NCBI RefSeq assembly: GCF_001705515.1
Contig: NZ_MDJS01000001.1
Span: forward strand, 1,364,001-1,428,000
DNA length: 64,000 nt
Direction of reading: 5' to 3'
Source of the DNA: Mucilaginibacter sp. PPCGB 2223
GTDB taxonomy: Bacteria; Bacteroidota; Bacteroidia; Sphingobacteriales; Sphingobacteriaceae
The position numbers and the translations under genes were made by a program. The first letter of the stretch is position 1. The number at the start of each line of letters is the position of its first letter. Below, piece by piece: positions 1 through 7,509 of the stretch. Under the pieces are notes generated by a model. The model saw only the letters and a list, made by a program, of their open reading frames with translations. It had not been told where the DNA came from and did not search any database.

Positions 1-188
1 ACGGCATCCCGGTGGCAACCGTAGCTTTAAATGCTGCTAAAAACGCGGGCATCCTGGCCGCGCAGATCATCTCGACCGCTGATGAAACTATCGTTAAAAA
101 CCTGATCGCCTACAAAGAAGAACTGAAAAAGAAAGTGGAGGAATCGGCAAAGGAGATGACAAAGGGTGATTTGGGGTCGAGATTTTAA
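1..188 (+). CDS. purE: PurE, N5-carboxyaminoimidazole ribonucleotide mutase, C-terminal fragment
   Basis: The reading frame is open from the left edge and ends in TAA at 186-188; the start lies outside the window. The visible residues begin GIPVATVALNAAKNAGILAA, which matches the C-terminal helix region of class I PurE (GVPVATVAIGxAKNAGLLAAQIL). PurE interconverts N5-CAIR and CAIR in cytosolic purine synthesis. The Lys- and Glu-rich tail that follows is typical of PurE C-termini. Only about 60 residues are visible, so the call rests on this motif. Confidence 0.8.
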   Translation, partial: GIPVATVALNAAKNAGILAAQIISTADETIVKNLIAYKEELKKKVEESAKEMTKGDLGSRF

Positions 189-271
189 TATTATGAATAC
201 TCTTTTTTTCACATAAAGGATATTAGTAATATAATTCAAAATAAAAGAGTTATATTGGCTCATCAGTAAAT

Positions 272-1714
272 ATGAGCAAACATTTAATTCTTATAATTTG
301 TGCGAGTATAATTTTTACAGCCTGTAAAAAAACACCTCCTCCCACGCCAAACGGTACACCCGTCCCACCTGGTTTATTTACTGTTACAATTGTTGACCGA
401 GAAGATACTTATGCTATCATCAAATGGACTAAGCCGCAAATCGCAACTGGTGGTAATCTTAGTTATACCGTTAAAATCGACAGTATTATACGATCGTCGA
501 ATCTTACCGATACCACTTATAAGGTGATTAATATTGTTGATACCAAATCTTATAAAGGGCAAATTATCGCAATCGATAGCAAAGGAGGCACAACTACCGT
601 TAATTTTATTCTTAGTAGCAATAGCGGCTTGGTGTATTATAATAGCAATGAATACACATTTTCATGTTATACAACTTCTGGCGCCCTCGTTTGGAATAGA
701 GGAATGGGTGTATCTTCATACCCCGCTATTTCTAATGATACAATATTTGTACAAGGCTATGATCCTTTTAATGGCAAGAGCTATTTATACGCGTTGCATA
801 CCAATACTGGAGCAGTTTTTTGGACAGCTCCGGAACAATTACCTGGTGGTATTCAGGGTTCCGGCGTCTTGTATTATCATGGCATGGTATATTCTGCATA
901 TCCAGATTATATTAAAGTATATAATGCAAAAACAGGAGCACAATTATGGACAATAACTCCAGGTTTTTATGTACATACTGTTAACGATGGAATATTATTA
1001 GGTATATCCACTGATAATAATGGTGTAAAAAGTTTAGTTGCATTTGACGCATTTACTGGTGTGAAAAAATGGAGCTACAGTAATGGACATGTTTTTGGGC
1101 TGTCCACCGAGGATAATGGCACAGTTTATGTCGTGGATTACTACTCAACCCAAAATTTTGGTGCAGATCCTATCGCAGATTTATATGCTCTCGATTCAAA
1201 AACAGGTTCTGTAAAATGGTTTAATACTTTTGGCGGGCAAATTGGTTCAGCTCGGAGTAAACCGCTTATTATTGGCAATACAATATATTTTTATATTTAC
1301 CCAGGAAATCGTCCTCTTAACAGTTTATTTGCTTTCAATAAGACTACAGGTTCTTTAGTATGGCAAACGGGGAGTTATGATGGCCCACTTATAGGTGATA
1401 CGACAGGCGTGTATGTGAACGCCGGAACTTCGGGATTAACAAAATTTGACCTTAAGACCGGGAATAAGATATGGGTTTATAACAACGATATCGCTGGTGA
1501 CGTAACTTTAACAGACAACAAAATGTATATAAACAATCCGGGCCAATATGGTTTCTATTCTCCATTGCCCTGTCTTTTATTAAGCAATTATTCAGGAGCT
1601 GTTATTATCAACTCTTTTAAAAACGCATATAATAGTGTAACTCCTTATACTGTGATTATTAATGGCGTCACTTATTATTCGGCTGAAAATAGCATGTATA
1701 GAGCAAATTATTAA
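272..1714 (+). CDS. PQQ-like beta-propeller lipoprotein with N-terminal Fn3-like domain
   Basis: 480 residues. The N-terminus is a lipoprotein signal with lipobox FTAC (Cys18), followed by a Pro-rich linker. A fibronectin-III-like segment (about residues 34-115, with IIKWTKP) comes next. The rest carries repeated PQQ/WD-type blades of the form A(Y)-D-x-x-TG-x-x-x-W: TNTGAVFW, AKTGAQLW, AFTGVKKW, SKTGSVKW, KTTGSLVW, LKTGNKIW. It is probably a surface or periplasmic lipoprotein of unknown function. Bacterial PQQ-like propellers such as BamB often serve as scaffolds and need not bind PQQ. The DNA is visibly more AT-rich than the flanking genes, which hints at separate acquisition. It has no obvious operon partner. 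Confidence 0.85.
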   Translation: MSKHLILIICASIIFTACKKTPPPTPNGTPVPPGLFTVTIVDREDTYAIIKWTKPQIATGGNLSYTVKIDSIIRSSNLTDTTYKVINIVDTKSYKGQIIAIDSKGGTTTVNFILSSNSGLVYYNSNEYTFSCYTTSGALVWNRGMGVSSYPAISNDTIFVQGYDPFNGKSYLYALHTNTGAVFWTAPEQLPGGIQGSGVLYYHGMVYSAYPDYIKVYNAKTGAQLWTITPGFYVHTVNDGILLGISTDNNGVKSLVAFDAFTGVKKWSYSNGHVFGLSTEDNGTVYVVDYYSTQNFGADPIADLYALDSKTGSVKWFNTFGGQIGSARSKPLIIGNTIYFYIYPGNRPLNSLFAFNKTTGSLVWQTGSYDGPLIGDTTGVYVNAGTSGLTKFDLKTGNKIWVYNNDIAGDVTLTDNKMYINNPGQYGFYSPLPCLLLSNYSGAVIINSFKNAYNSVTPYTVIINGVTYYSAENSMYRANY

Positions 1715-1797
1715 TTTGTCTGTTTAGTTATAGATGGTGAAACCTATTCACCTCGGTGAAAAAGTATAGAATAATCACGAAGGCTGACGAAAGATAA

Positions 1798-2283
1798 TTA
1801 TTTCTCCCCCTTCCTCTGCCTCAACAAATACATCTTCCGCTCATCAAACGAACTTTGCTCAATCGGCGATACAATATCTGCAAAAAGCTGGCTAAACTCC
1901 GGCGAATGATTTACCGGCCGCTGGGTCTTCAGGTCGACATGGATAAAATTAGTCCACAGTATGGCTTTCAGGGCGGTCTGTTGCTCGTCCCACATGCGCA
2001 TCTCAACCATCAGGCTTTTTGGGCTATGCACAATCAGCTGCGACTCGATCAAAACGCTTTCCATCGTAAGCGCAGGTTTTAAATAGCAGATCTGGTTGGA
2101 GGCCACTACCCAGCTTAACCCCTGCTTGTTGGCTATTTCGAATATATCGAGACCGTAGTTCTCCAGCAACTGGTCCTCGCGGGCATTGATAAAATAATCG
2201 ATATACTTTGCATTGTTTAAATGGTTAAACGGATCGCAATCCTGGAAACGTACTTTCCTTACCGAGGTTAATATTTTTTTCAT
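1798..2283 (-). CDS. acyl-CoA thioesterase, hotdog fold (YbgC/4-hydroxybenzoyl-CoA thioesterase type)
   Basis: The protein has the hotdog thioesterase signature VRFQDCDPFNHLNNAKYIDYF near the N-terminus, with the catalytic-type Asp in QDCDPFNHLNN, and aligns over the whole family length of about 160 residues. It should hydrolyse an acyl-CoA in the cytosol; the substrate is not evident. A longer start at 2301 is possible, but that ATG lies inside the palindrome at 2299-2314. The ATG at 2283 (MKKILTS) is therefore preferred. It lies downstream of, and co-directional with, the TetR gene, with an operator copy between them, so the TetR protein probably controls it. Confidence 0.85.
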   Translation of the reverse strand: MKKILTSVRKVRFQDCDPFNHLNNAKYIDYFINAREDQLLENYGLDIFEIANKQGLSWVVASNQICYLKPALTMESVLIESQLIVHSPKSLMVEMRMWDEQQTALKAILWTNFIHVDLKTQRPVNHSPEFSQLFADIVSPIEQSSFDERKMYLLRQRKGEK

Positions 2284-2298
2284 AAGTTTTTTAGTTGA

Positions 2299-2314
2299 CA
2301 TACCAATCGGTATG
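2299..2314. promoter_or_regulatory. TetR operator copy 1 (CATACC-AATC-GGTATG)
   Basis: A perfect inverted repeat with 6-bp arms and a 4-bp spacer lies between the TetR gene and the thioesterase gene. It shares the core ATACC-N4-GGTAT with a second site in front of the same TetR gene and with three sites in the paralogous TetR/MFS locus near 57.8-58.6 kb. Placement and symmetry fit a TetR dimer site. Binding is inferred. Confidence 0.7.
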
Positions 2315-2331
2315 TTGAGTTGTAAAAAATT

Positions 2332-2928
2332 TTAATTCATTAATTTACCTGTGATCAATTCATCTATCATGTCCATCATATTGCTGATGTACATGCTATC
2401 GTTATGTGTTAGCGCCATAAAAATGCTGCCGTCTATCATCGCGTAAATATTTTTCCCATAAGCTGAGGCATCAATATTCTCTTTAATTTCCCGGTTATCT
2501 ATTCCTGTCTGGATAATAGCTATCAGGTCATTTTCCAGCCGTTTCGATACCTTTTTTGCCAGATCAAACAAAGCCGGGTTGATATGATTGGCGTCGGTAC
2601 TTACATTTAATATCGGGCACCCGCCACTTTGGGCAATGATATCGTAATACCCCCGATAGTAATCCGTCAAAACCTTCAATTTGTTAATAGCACCATCTGC
2701 CAGGTTCAATTCATCGGCAAGCGGTGCTATCACTTTCTTTACGTTAAACTTAAAGGCTTTAACAGCCAGGTCTTCCTTGTTTTTAAAATAAAAATAGATG
2801 GCGCCTTTGGTTAAACCGGTAGCCTGTGTTAAATCAGACAAGCTGGTACCCACGTATCCCTGCTTATTGAATATCGGGGCAACCCGTTGCAGAATAAAAT
2901 CGCTCGTATTTACCGTATTTGCTTCCAA
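2332..2928 (-). CDS. TetR/AcrR family transcriptional regulator
   Basis: The N-terminal helix-turn-helix reads GYVGTSLSDLTQATGLTKGAIYFYF, followed by the typical KNKEDLAVKAF helix. The C-terminal region contains GGCPILN, shared with the paralogue at 57932-58537. No ATG is available upstream of the HTH. The TTG at 2928 (ME-ANTVNTSDFIL) is preferred because GGGAG lies about 8 nt before it; a TTG at 2958 would abut the operator and lacks such a site. It probably represses itself and the downstream thioesterase through the ATACC-N4-GGTAT sites on either side. The inducer is unknown. Confidence 0.85.
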   Translation of the reverse strand: MEANTVNTSDFILQRVAPIFNKQGYVGTSLSDLTQATGLTKGAIYFYFKNKEDLAVKAFKFNVKKVIAPLADELNLADGAINKLKVLTDYYRGYYDIIAQSGGCPILNVSTDANHINPALFDLAKKVSKRLENDLIAIIQTGIDNREIKENIDASAYGKNIYAMIDGSIFMALTHNDSMYISNMMDMIDELITGKLMN

Positions 2929-2958
2929 TGGCTTAACTCCCGTACAAATATAATGCAA

Positions 2959-2972
2959 ATACCAATCGGTAT
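2959..2972. promoter_or_regulatory. TetR operator copy 2 (ATACC-AATC-GGTAT)
   Basis: An inverted repeat with 5-bp arms and a 4-bp spacer lies just upstream of the TetR gene. Its core is identical to the site at 2299-2314, including the AATC spacer. The position fits autorepression. Confidence 0.7.
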
Positions 2973-2991
2973 GTAGCTAATGACAAAAAAA

Positions 2992-3017
2992 GCGGACGGG
3001 TAACCACACCCGTCCGC
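2992..3017 (-). terminator. Rho-independent terminator of the TonB receptor gene
   Basis: A 10-bp perfect GC-rich stem (GCGGACGGGT with its complement) has a 6-nt loop. On the minus strand it is followed by a run of seven T (A-run on the plus strand at 2985-2991). It lies about 40 bp after the receptor stop codon. Confidence 0.85.
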
Positions 3018-3057
3018 CCCAACTAAACAATTAAAAAAATGAATTAAACAAAATATC

Positions 3058-6009
3058 CTATTTACTCAACAAACCGTCGAGTGTAACAGATGCATAGTAC
3101 AGGCCGCCGATAGTTGGGCCACCTGCGTATTGTATATAGCGCTTATTGAACAGATTGGTACCACCAACTTTAAAGGTGGCGTTGTATACCGGTACTTTAA
3201 ATGTAACCTGCGCATCAACCGTACTGATGGCCGGTACGGTACCGGTAACCAGCGGACTTTCCCACAGATAAGCCTGTTGCCATTTGTACACAATGTTAAA
3301 GCCTACATTTTTAACCACTTCGCGGTTGCCGAAGGATACGTTGCCCGACCATTCCGGGGTATTAAAACCCGTCACGAAAATATCAGCCGCATCCTGGCCT
3401 TTCATTTTGTTAAAGCTCGCGTTACCTGATATGGTATAGCGTTTGTAAAAATTATAACTAATGCCTGCCGATGAACCATAATTGTGGTAAGTATTTTTGG
3501 CGTTGGTATATACCCGGTAACGGCTCTGGCCCAGGCTGGCGGCATTATTGGCAGTAGCTGTTGTAGGGTCGCGGTTAATATCCAGCATGGCCAATACTGC
3601 GGCATCGCTGCCTACTGTTACGCCATTGGGCACATAAACCTGTATCTGGCCTAAAAAGCCGTTATAGGTATTGGTATAGGCGTCAATATCTACAAATACT
3701 TTATTATCAGCTAAAATACCTTTGTAACCTACTTCGTAGGATGTGATCTGTTCAGGGCGGGCCCTTGGCAAATCGGCTACCTGTAACAGGTTACGGTTGG
3801 CTAAAGCGGTAGCATCTGTACCGCTGGCGCTGCCCGGCGCGGCGTTGACAGCCGCATTAAAGGTGGCTACCGAAGCCTGGGTATAACTGTTTCCTAAATA
3901 ACCCAGGCCATCGTTAATAAAATCTAAACTGCCCACACGTTTAACACGGCCGTTATTTACATACGACAGTGCCTCAAACAAGGCCGGGAAACGATACCCG
4001 TTCTGGAACGTAAACCTAAAGTTATGATCTTCGTTAACCGAGTATACAGCAGCCAGGCGTGGTGTAAATTTGGGGTCGAAGTACGGGTTATAGTCTAACC
4101 GTACCGAGCCAAACAGCTTTAGTTTTTCATCAAAAAAGGTTTTGGTTATCTGGGCAAATCCGCCGAATTTTTTGTAATAGACATCGCTGCCAAAGCTGCC
4201 ATCGGACAACGGGGTGTTGCGCTCGGTAATCGGGCGGCTAAAGTCAACAAAGTTATTACCGTCGGGGATGATCTGGTAAACCCTGGCATCGGCGCCCACC
4301 AACAGATCGAACACTTTAACCTTATCGGTCAAATCCCATTGTGCTTCGCCGTTATACATACGGCTTTGCTGTACCAATGCAGCGCCGCCGGTTACAGGGG
4401 CATTTGGTATCAGGCTCGATTTAATATCCCAGTTATTAATACCGATAATGGTATTTTTCAAATCGTTAAAGGCCTGGGTACCGGGTTCAACACGCCCCGC
4501 ATCGGCGGCTGTACGCGCGGCCTGGGTAGCCGCAACCAGGTTTGCCGATGTTAAACCACCATTAGCATTGGCATAAGCAGTAAGCGCATTTTTGTATAAT
4601 GTGCCCCACGCCGAATTGCTGGCATGGTTCAGGTCAAGATTATCGGCCAGTGGTTTTACGTTGTACGAATCGCCGGTATTTTCGAGCGACACATATCCCC
4701 TGACTAAAAAGTCCTTACCTTTCAGTTCAACCTTGTGATTTTGTACGATAGCGCCGTTTAACGCAATTTTGTTACCGCGCTGAAAAACACCGTCCATCCT
4801 GCCGATACGGTAGCTGTAAGATAGCTGTGTGGTTGGTGTAAGATTATAGGCCAGCGCAGCATCAAATTTCAGGTTCGATACTTTGGGGTCAACCAGGTCG
4901 ACTTCGTTATAACCTGTGCGGGCTACGGTCAGGTTGGGCCGGGCAACACCATTTACAGTGATGCCTTTAATTACCACGGTATTACTTCCAGCCAGGGCAT
5001 CATCCCCGTACTTGTTCCAGCCATCGTAAGCGGCATTCGCAGCGCCTGTCAGTTCAGGATAAGCAGGGTTAGCAGTTTTCAGGTTACCCGGATTTTGATC
5101 CAGTTGCGTGTTCGATTGCCAATCTTCGCCTTGCATATAACTGGCGTTGATCTTGAATGCAAATTTGTTATTAAATGCCTTGGCATATCTAAAGGCATCT
5201 TCAGTAATCACACTTGGTCTGATACCGATACCATCAACATGGTTAACACCCGTACGGTGGTAAAAGCTTAAGCCCTGGTATTTAAACGGGTCTTTGGTGA
5301 TCAGGTTGGCCAGGCCGTTCAAAGCGTTAGTTCCGTAAAGGGCGGCGGCGGCACCGGGCGTAATTTCAACGCTGGCAATATCCAACTCGGTTGGCCCTAT
5401 CGCGTTACCCAGCGGTACGCCTAAAGTTGCCGACTGCATATCTACGCCATCAACCAGCTGCATAAACCTAAAGTTATTCGGGCTGTTAAAGCCGCGGGTA
5501 TTAGGCACTTTCAGCGTTAAGCTGGTAGTAGTCATCTGTACACCTTTTACGTTTTCCAAAGCATCGTAAAAGCTTGCTCCGGGCGATTGCTTTAAAGCTT
5601 TGATATCCAGTTTTTCTATCGCTACCGGCGAGCGTAACAGTTTTTCCTCCTTACGGGATGCGGTAACCACAACCTCGTTGATCAGTAACGATTGCGACAC
5701 CAACTGGATGTTTAACGCGCTATTAACGTTTTTGATCAAAAATTCCTGGGGCTTAAAGCCTACGGCGGTAAAAATTAGGGTATAAGGCAATTTGGCGTTG
5801 GTGGTTAACGAAAAGCGGCCCAGGGTATCGGTCGAGGTGCCGTTGGTAGTGCCTTTAATGCTTACCGTACTCCCTATCAGCGGGTGACCGGCATCATCAT
5901 TAACCTGCCCGCTTAAAATGTACGATCCGTTTAGCTGGGCGTAGCTAAAGGCCGGCAACAGCGCCAGAAACAATATGGTTGTTTTAAATGCTTTAGTAAA
6001 AAAATTCAT
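3058..6009 (-). CDS. TonB-dependent outer-membrane receptor with carboxypeptidase-regulatory-like domain
   Basis: 983 residues. A signal peptide ends at FSYAQ (about residue 24). A CarboxypepD_reg-like domain follows (about 30-115: SGQVNDDAGHPLIGSTVSIKGT). The plug starts at INEVVVTASRKEEK (about 115-235, with LYGTNALNGLANLITK), and the remainder is a 22-strand-type barrel. It imports an unidentified ligand across the outer membrane using TonB energy. No SusD partner is adjacent, so it is not a classic SusCD unit. A promoter and a short ORF encoding four consecutive cysteines precede it, suggesting sulphur- or cysteine-linked control and perhaps a sulphur-containing ligand (inference). It is terminated by the hairpin at 2992-3017. 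Confidence 0.92.
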   Translation of the reverse strand: MNFFTKAFKTTILFLALLPAFSYAQLNGSYILSGQVNDDAGHPLIGSTVSIKGTTNGTSTDTLGRFSLTTNAKLPYTLIFTAVGFKPQEFLIKNVNSALNIQLVSQSLLINEVVVTASRKEEKLLRSPVAIEKLDIKALKQSPGASFYDALENVKGVQMTTTSLTLKVPNTRGFNSPNNFRFMQLVDGVDMQSATLGVPLGNAIGPTELDIASVEITPGAAAALYGTNALNGLANLITKDPFKYQGLSFYHRTGVNHVDGIGIRPSVITEDAFRYAKAFNNKFAFKINASYMQGEDWQSNTQLDQNPGNLKTANPAYPELTGAANAAYDGWNKYGDDALAGSNTVVIKGITVNGVARPNLTVARTGYNEVDLVDPKVSNLKFDAALAYNLTPTTQLSYSYRIGRMDGVFQRGNKIALNGAIVQNHKVELKGKDFLVRGYVSLENTGDSYNVKPLADNLDLNHASNSAWGTLYKNALTAYANANGGLTSANLVAATQAARTAADAGRVEPGTQAFNDLKNTIIGINNWDIKSSLIPNAPVTGGAALVQQSRMYNGEAQWDLTDKVKVFDLLVGADARVYQIIPDGNNFVDFSRPITERNTPLSDGSFGSDVYYKKFGGFAQITKTFFDEKLKLFGSVRLDYNPYFDPKFTPRLAAVYSVNEDHNFRFTFQNGYRFPALFEALSYVNNGRVKRVGSLDFINDGLGYLGNSYTQASVATFNAAVNAAPGSASGTDATALANRNLLQVADLPRARPEQITSYEVGYKGILADNKVFVDIDAYTNTYNGFLGQIQVYVPNGVTVGSDAAVLAMLDINRDPTTATANNAASLGQSRYRVYTNAKNTYHNYGSSAGISYNFYKRYTISGNASFNKMKGQDAADIFVTGFNTPEWSGNVSFGNREVVKNVGFNIVYKWQQAYLWESPLVTGTVPAISTVDAQVTFKVPVYNATFKVGGTNLFNKRYIQYAGGPTIGGLYYASVTLDGLLSK

Positions 6010-6031
6010 AAGGTTTTGTTGTAAAATGGAT

Positions 6032-6083
6032 TGCTGATTAATTATAATTATCGGATGGTATCGGCGTTGCGATCAGCAGCAAC
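6032..6083 (-). promoter_or_regulatory. possible leader RNA structure: Cys-codon hairpin and loop complementary to sequence near receptor start
   Basis: In the minus-strand RNA, GUUGC (6083-6079, part of the Cys codons) can pair with GCAAC (6070-6066). This leaves the loop UGCUGAUC, which covers the last Cys codon and stop. The loop segment UGCUGAU (6078-6072) is perfectly complementary to AUCAGCA at 6038-6032, just before the receptor start. This could form a pseudoknot that a ribosome on the leader ORF would disrupt. It was found by eye and no energy was calculated. Confidence 0.35.
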
Positions 6084-6105
6084 AACATGCAGCGAAGCTC
6101 TGCAT
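6073..6105 (-). CDS. candidate poly-cysteine leader peptide (MQSFAACCCC) upstream of TonB receptor
   Basis: On the minus strand an ATG at 6105-6103 opens a 10-codon frame: Met-Gln-Ser-Phe-Ala-Ala-Cys-Cys-Cys-Cys, stop TGA at 6075-6073. Four consecutive Cys codons (TGT TGT TGC TGC) directly before a stop are very unlikely by chance. The ORF lies 63 nt before the receptor start and about 50 nt after the predicted transcription start. The layout resembles amino-acid attenuator leaders, and poly-Cys leaders are known as cysteine-responsive attenuators in mycobacteria. Translation and function here are inferred. Confidence 0.6.
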   Translation of the reverse strand: MQSFAACCCC

Positions 6106-6163
6106 TGGGGCTTTGGTTACTGTGATTGTTTTATAATTATACATACTCTATAGAAATTGTCGA

Positions 6164-6194
6164 CAAATATAGAGCAACAAATTATCATTGCAAA
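6164..6194 (-). promoter_or_regulatory. promoter of the TonB receptor leader (TTTG-N19-TATATTTG)
   Basis: On the minus strand, TTTG (6194-6191) is separated by exactly 19 nt from TATATTTG (6171-6164). This matches the Bacteroidota primary sigma consensus TTTG/TAnnTTTG. Transcription would start near 6160, giving a 5' leader of about 150 nt that contains the poly-Cys ORF. A 10-bp palindrome TTGTCGACAA (6157-6166) and a CTCTATA-N15-TATAGAG inverted repeat (6146-6174) overlap the -7/start region and could be an operator. Confidence 0.65.
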
Positions 6195-6306
6195 TTTTAT
6201 TTTAAAAAAGTCTACTTGTTTTGTAGTTTATACTTGTAACACGCTAAAAATAAATAAGATATCTCATTTATTTTTTTTATTTTTCGGATGTCCAACATCC
6301 GCTATC

Positions 6307-7392
6307 CTACCCTGCCTTAGCCAGTTCCTGGTGTTCCAATAACTTTAGCAAGGTCTTTTCGGCGGGATTAAGCTCGACTGTTTTTTCATTGTCCTCTGCA
6401 TCCAGGTCATCAATATATTTAAACAGGATGCCGTCTTCGTACGCTTTGATCACGGCCGGGTGCACGTAATACTTTTTACAAACCGTACGGGTATTGCCCA
6501 GGTTGCCGGCAACTTCATCCAGCACGCTTATTATTTTTCGTTTACATTCTGCGGCCGTTTCAAAGCCGCCCGCATTTTTAAAAGCATATAAAGCGCTTAC
6601 GCTACCAGCCCATGTGCGAAAATCTTTCGCGGTAAAATCCTGCCCGGTTATTTCCTTCAGGTAATTATTCACGTCGCCCGAACCGATGGTACAGCGGTGG
6701 CCGTCAGCATCATAATACTGAAAAAGCTCCTTGCCGGGGATATCACGACATTGCTTAACCAGCCTGGCAAGGCGTTTGCTTTGCAGCGATATTTTTTGAT
6801 AAACGCCTTTCTTACCCCGAAACTCAAAGCTCATTCCCGATCCGCTGATCCTGACGTGCCGGTTTTGCAATGTGGTGAGGCCGAACGAGCCATATAATTT
6901 TTTATAAGCATCGTTCCCCACCCTGATGCCCGTGAGCTCTATTAATTTAACCACGAGGGCCAGCACCTTTTGATAATCCAGGTTATGCCGCAGCAGGTCT
7001 TTAGCTACTTGCGCCCGTATCGCCGGCAAATAACTGGCAAAAAGCTGCACATGGTGAAATTTGGATTGGTTACGTATCTGGTTCCAGTCAGCGTGATAGC
7101 GGTATTGCTTACGTCCGGCGGCATCCTTGCCTGTAAACTGCAGGTGCCCGTTTTCATAAGGCGATATCCAGATATCGGTGTAGGCCGGTGGAACCACCAG
7201 CTTTTTGAACCGCACGATCAGTTCTTTATTCCTTACCATCTTACCATCAGCGTCATAAAAGTTAAAACCGTTTTTAGCCGGTTTACGGGTGTATCCGGGC
7301 GACGAATCGCTTACATAGCGCAGGCCAACAGCCTTGGCTGTTATTTTAGGATCGCGGCCTATTCTCTCTAACTTTTTCTGCAGTCGGTTCAT
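6307..7392 (-). CDS. DNA topoisomerase IB (poxvirus-type)
   Basis: 361 residues, the usual length for bacterial TopIB. The N-terminal domain contains IRVGND with catalytic Arg157. FRGKKG supplies the catalytic Lys near 194, KDFRTWAGS has Arg259, and CKKYYVHPAV carries the active-site Tyr (Tyr309 or Tyr308). The enzyme relaxes supercoils through a 3'-phosphotyrosyl intermediate without ATP. It is divergent from the Y-family polymerase gene, with 117 bp between them. It is an accessory topoisomerase scattered among bacteria. Confidence 0.93.
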   Translation of the reverse strand: MNRLQKKLERIGRDPKITAKAVGLRYVSDSSPGYTRKPAKNGFNFYDADGKMVRNKELIVRFKKLVVPPAYTDIWISPYENGHLQFTGKDAAGRKQYRYHADWNQIRNQSKFHHVQLFASYLPAIRAQVAKDLLRHNLDYQKVLALVVKLIELTGIRVGNDAYKKLYGSFGLTTLQNRHVRISGSGMSFEFRGKKGVYQKISLQSKRLARLVKQCRDIPGKELFQYYDADGHRCTIGSGDVNNYLKEITGQDFTAKDFRTWAGSVSALYAFKNAGGFETAAECKRKIISVLDEVAGNLGNTRTVCKKYYVHPAVIKAYEDGILFKYIDDLDAEDNEKTVELNPAEKTLLKLLEHQELAKAG

Positions 7393-7474
7393 ATCCCAAT
7401 CAACAGGGAATCGATATTTAAGTTTGAGTTAAATTTCAGACAGTCATTCTCCTTCAAAAAAATCACTGATTTAA

Positions 7475-7505
7475 TTTGCAAATACTAATATTTTTAGCAA
7501 TTTTG
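7475..7505 (+). promoter_or_regulatory. promoter of Y-family polymerase with embedded S24-type operator
   Basis: TTTG (7475-7478) lies 19 nt before CAATTTTG (7498-7505), a one-mismatch match to TAnnTTTG. Between them is TACTAA-TATTT-TTAGCA (7483-7499), an imperfect inverted repeat. It matches the two sites in front of the LexA-like S24 regulator at 32960-32999. A repressor there would block RNA polymerase directly. Transcription would start close to the GTG at 7510, so the mRNA may be nearly leaderless. Confidence 0.5.
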
Positions 7506-7509
7506 AATC

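Noticed and set aside
534..956. A 140-codon frame overlapping the PQQ-propeller gene
   Set aside because: The overlapping frame encodes regular propeller blades; this one has no plausible start context or family.
1736..1760. Hairpin GGTGAA/TTCACC after the PQQ lipoprotein as a terminator
   Set aside because: The stem is only 6 bp with two competing pairings and no T-run follows.
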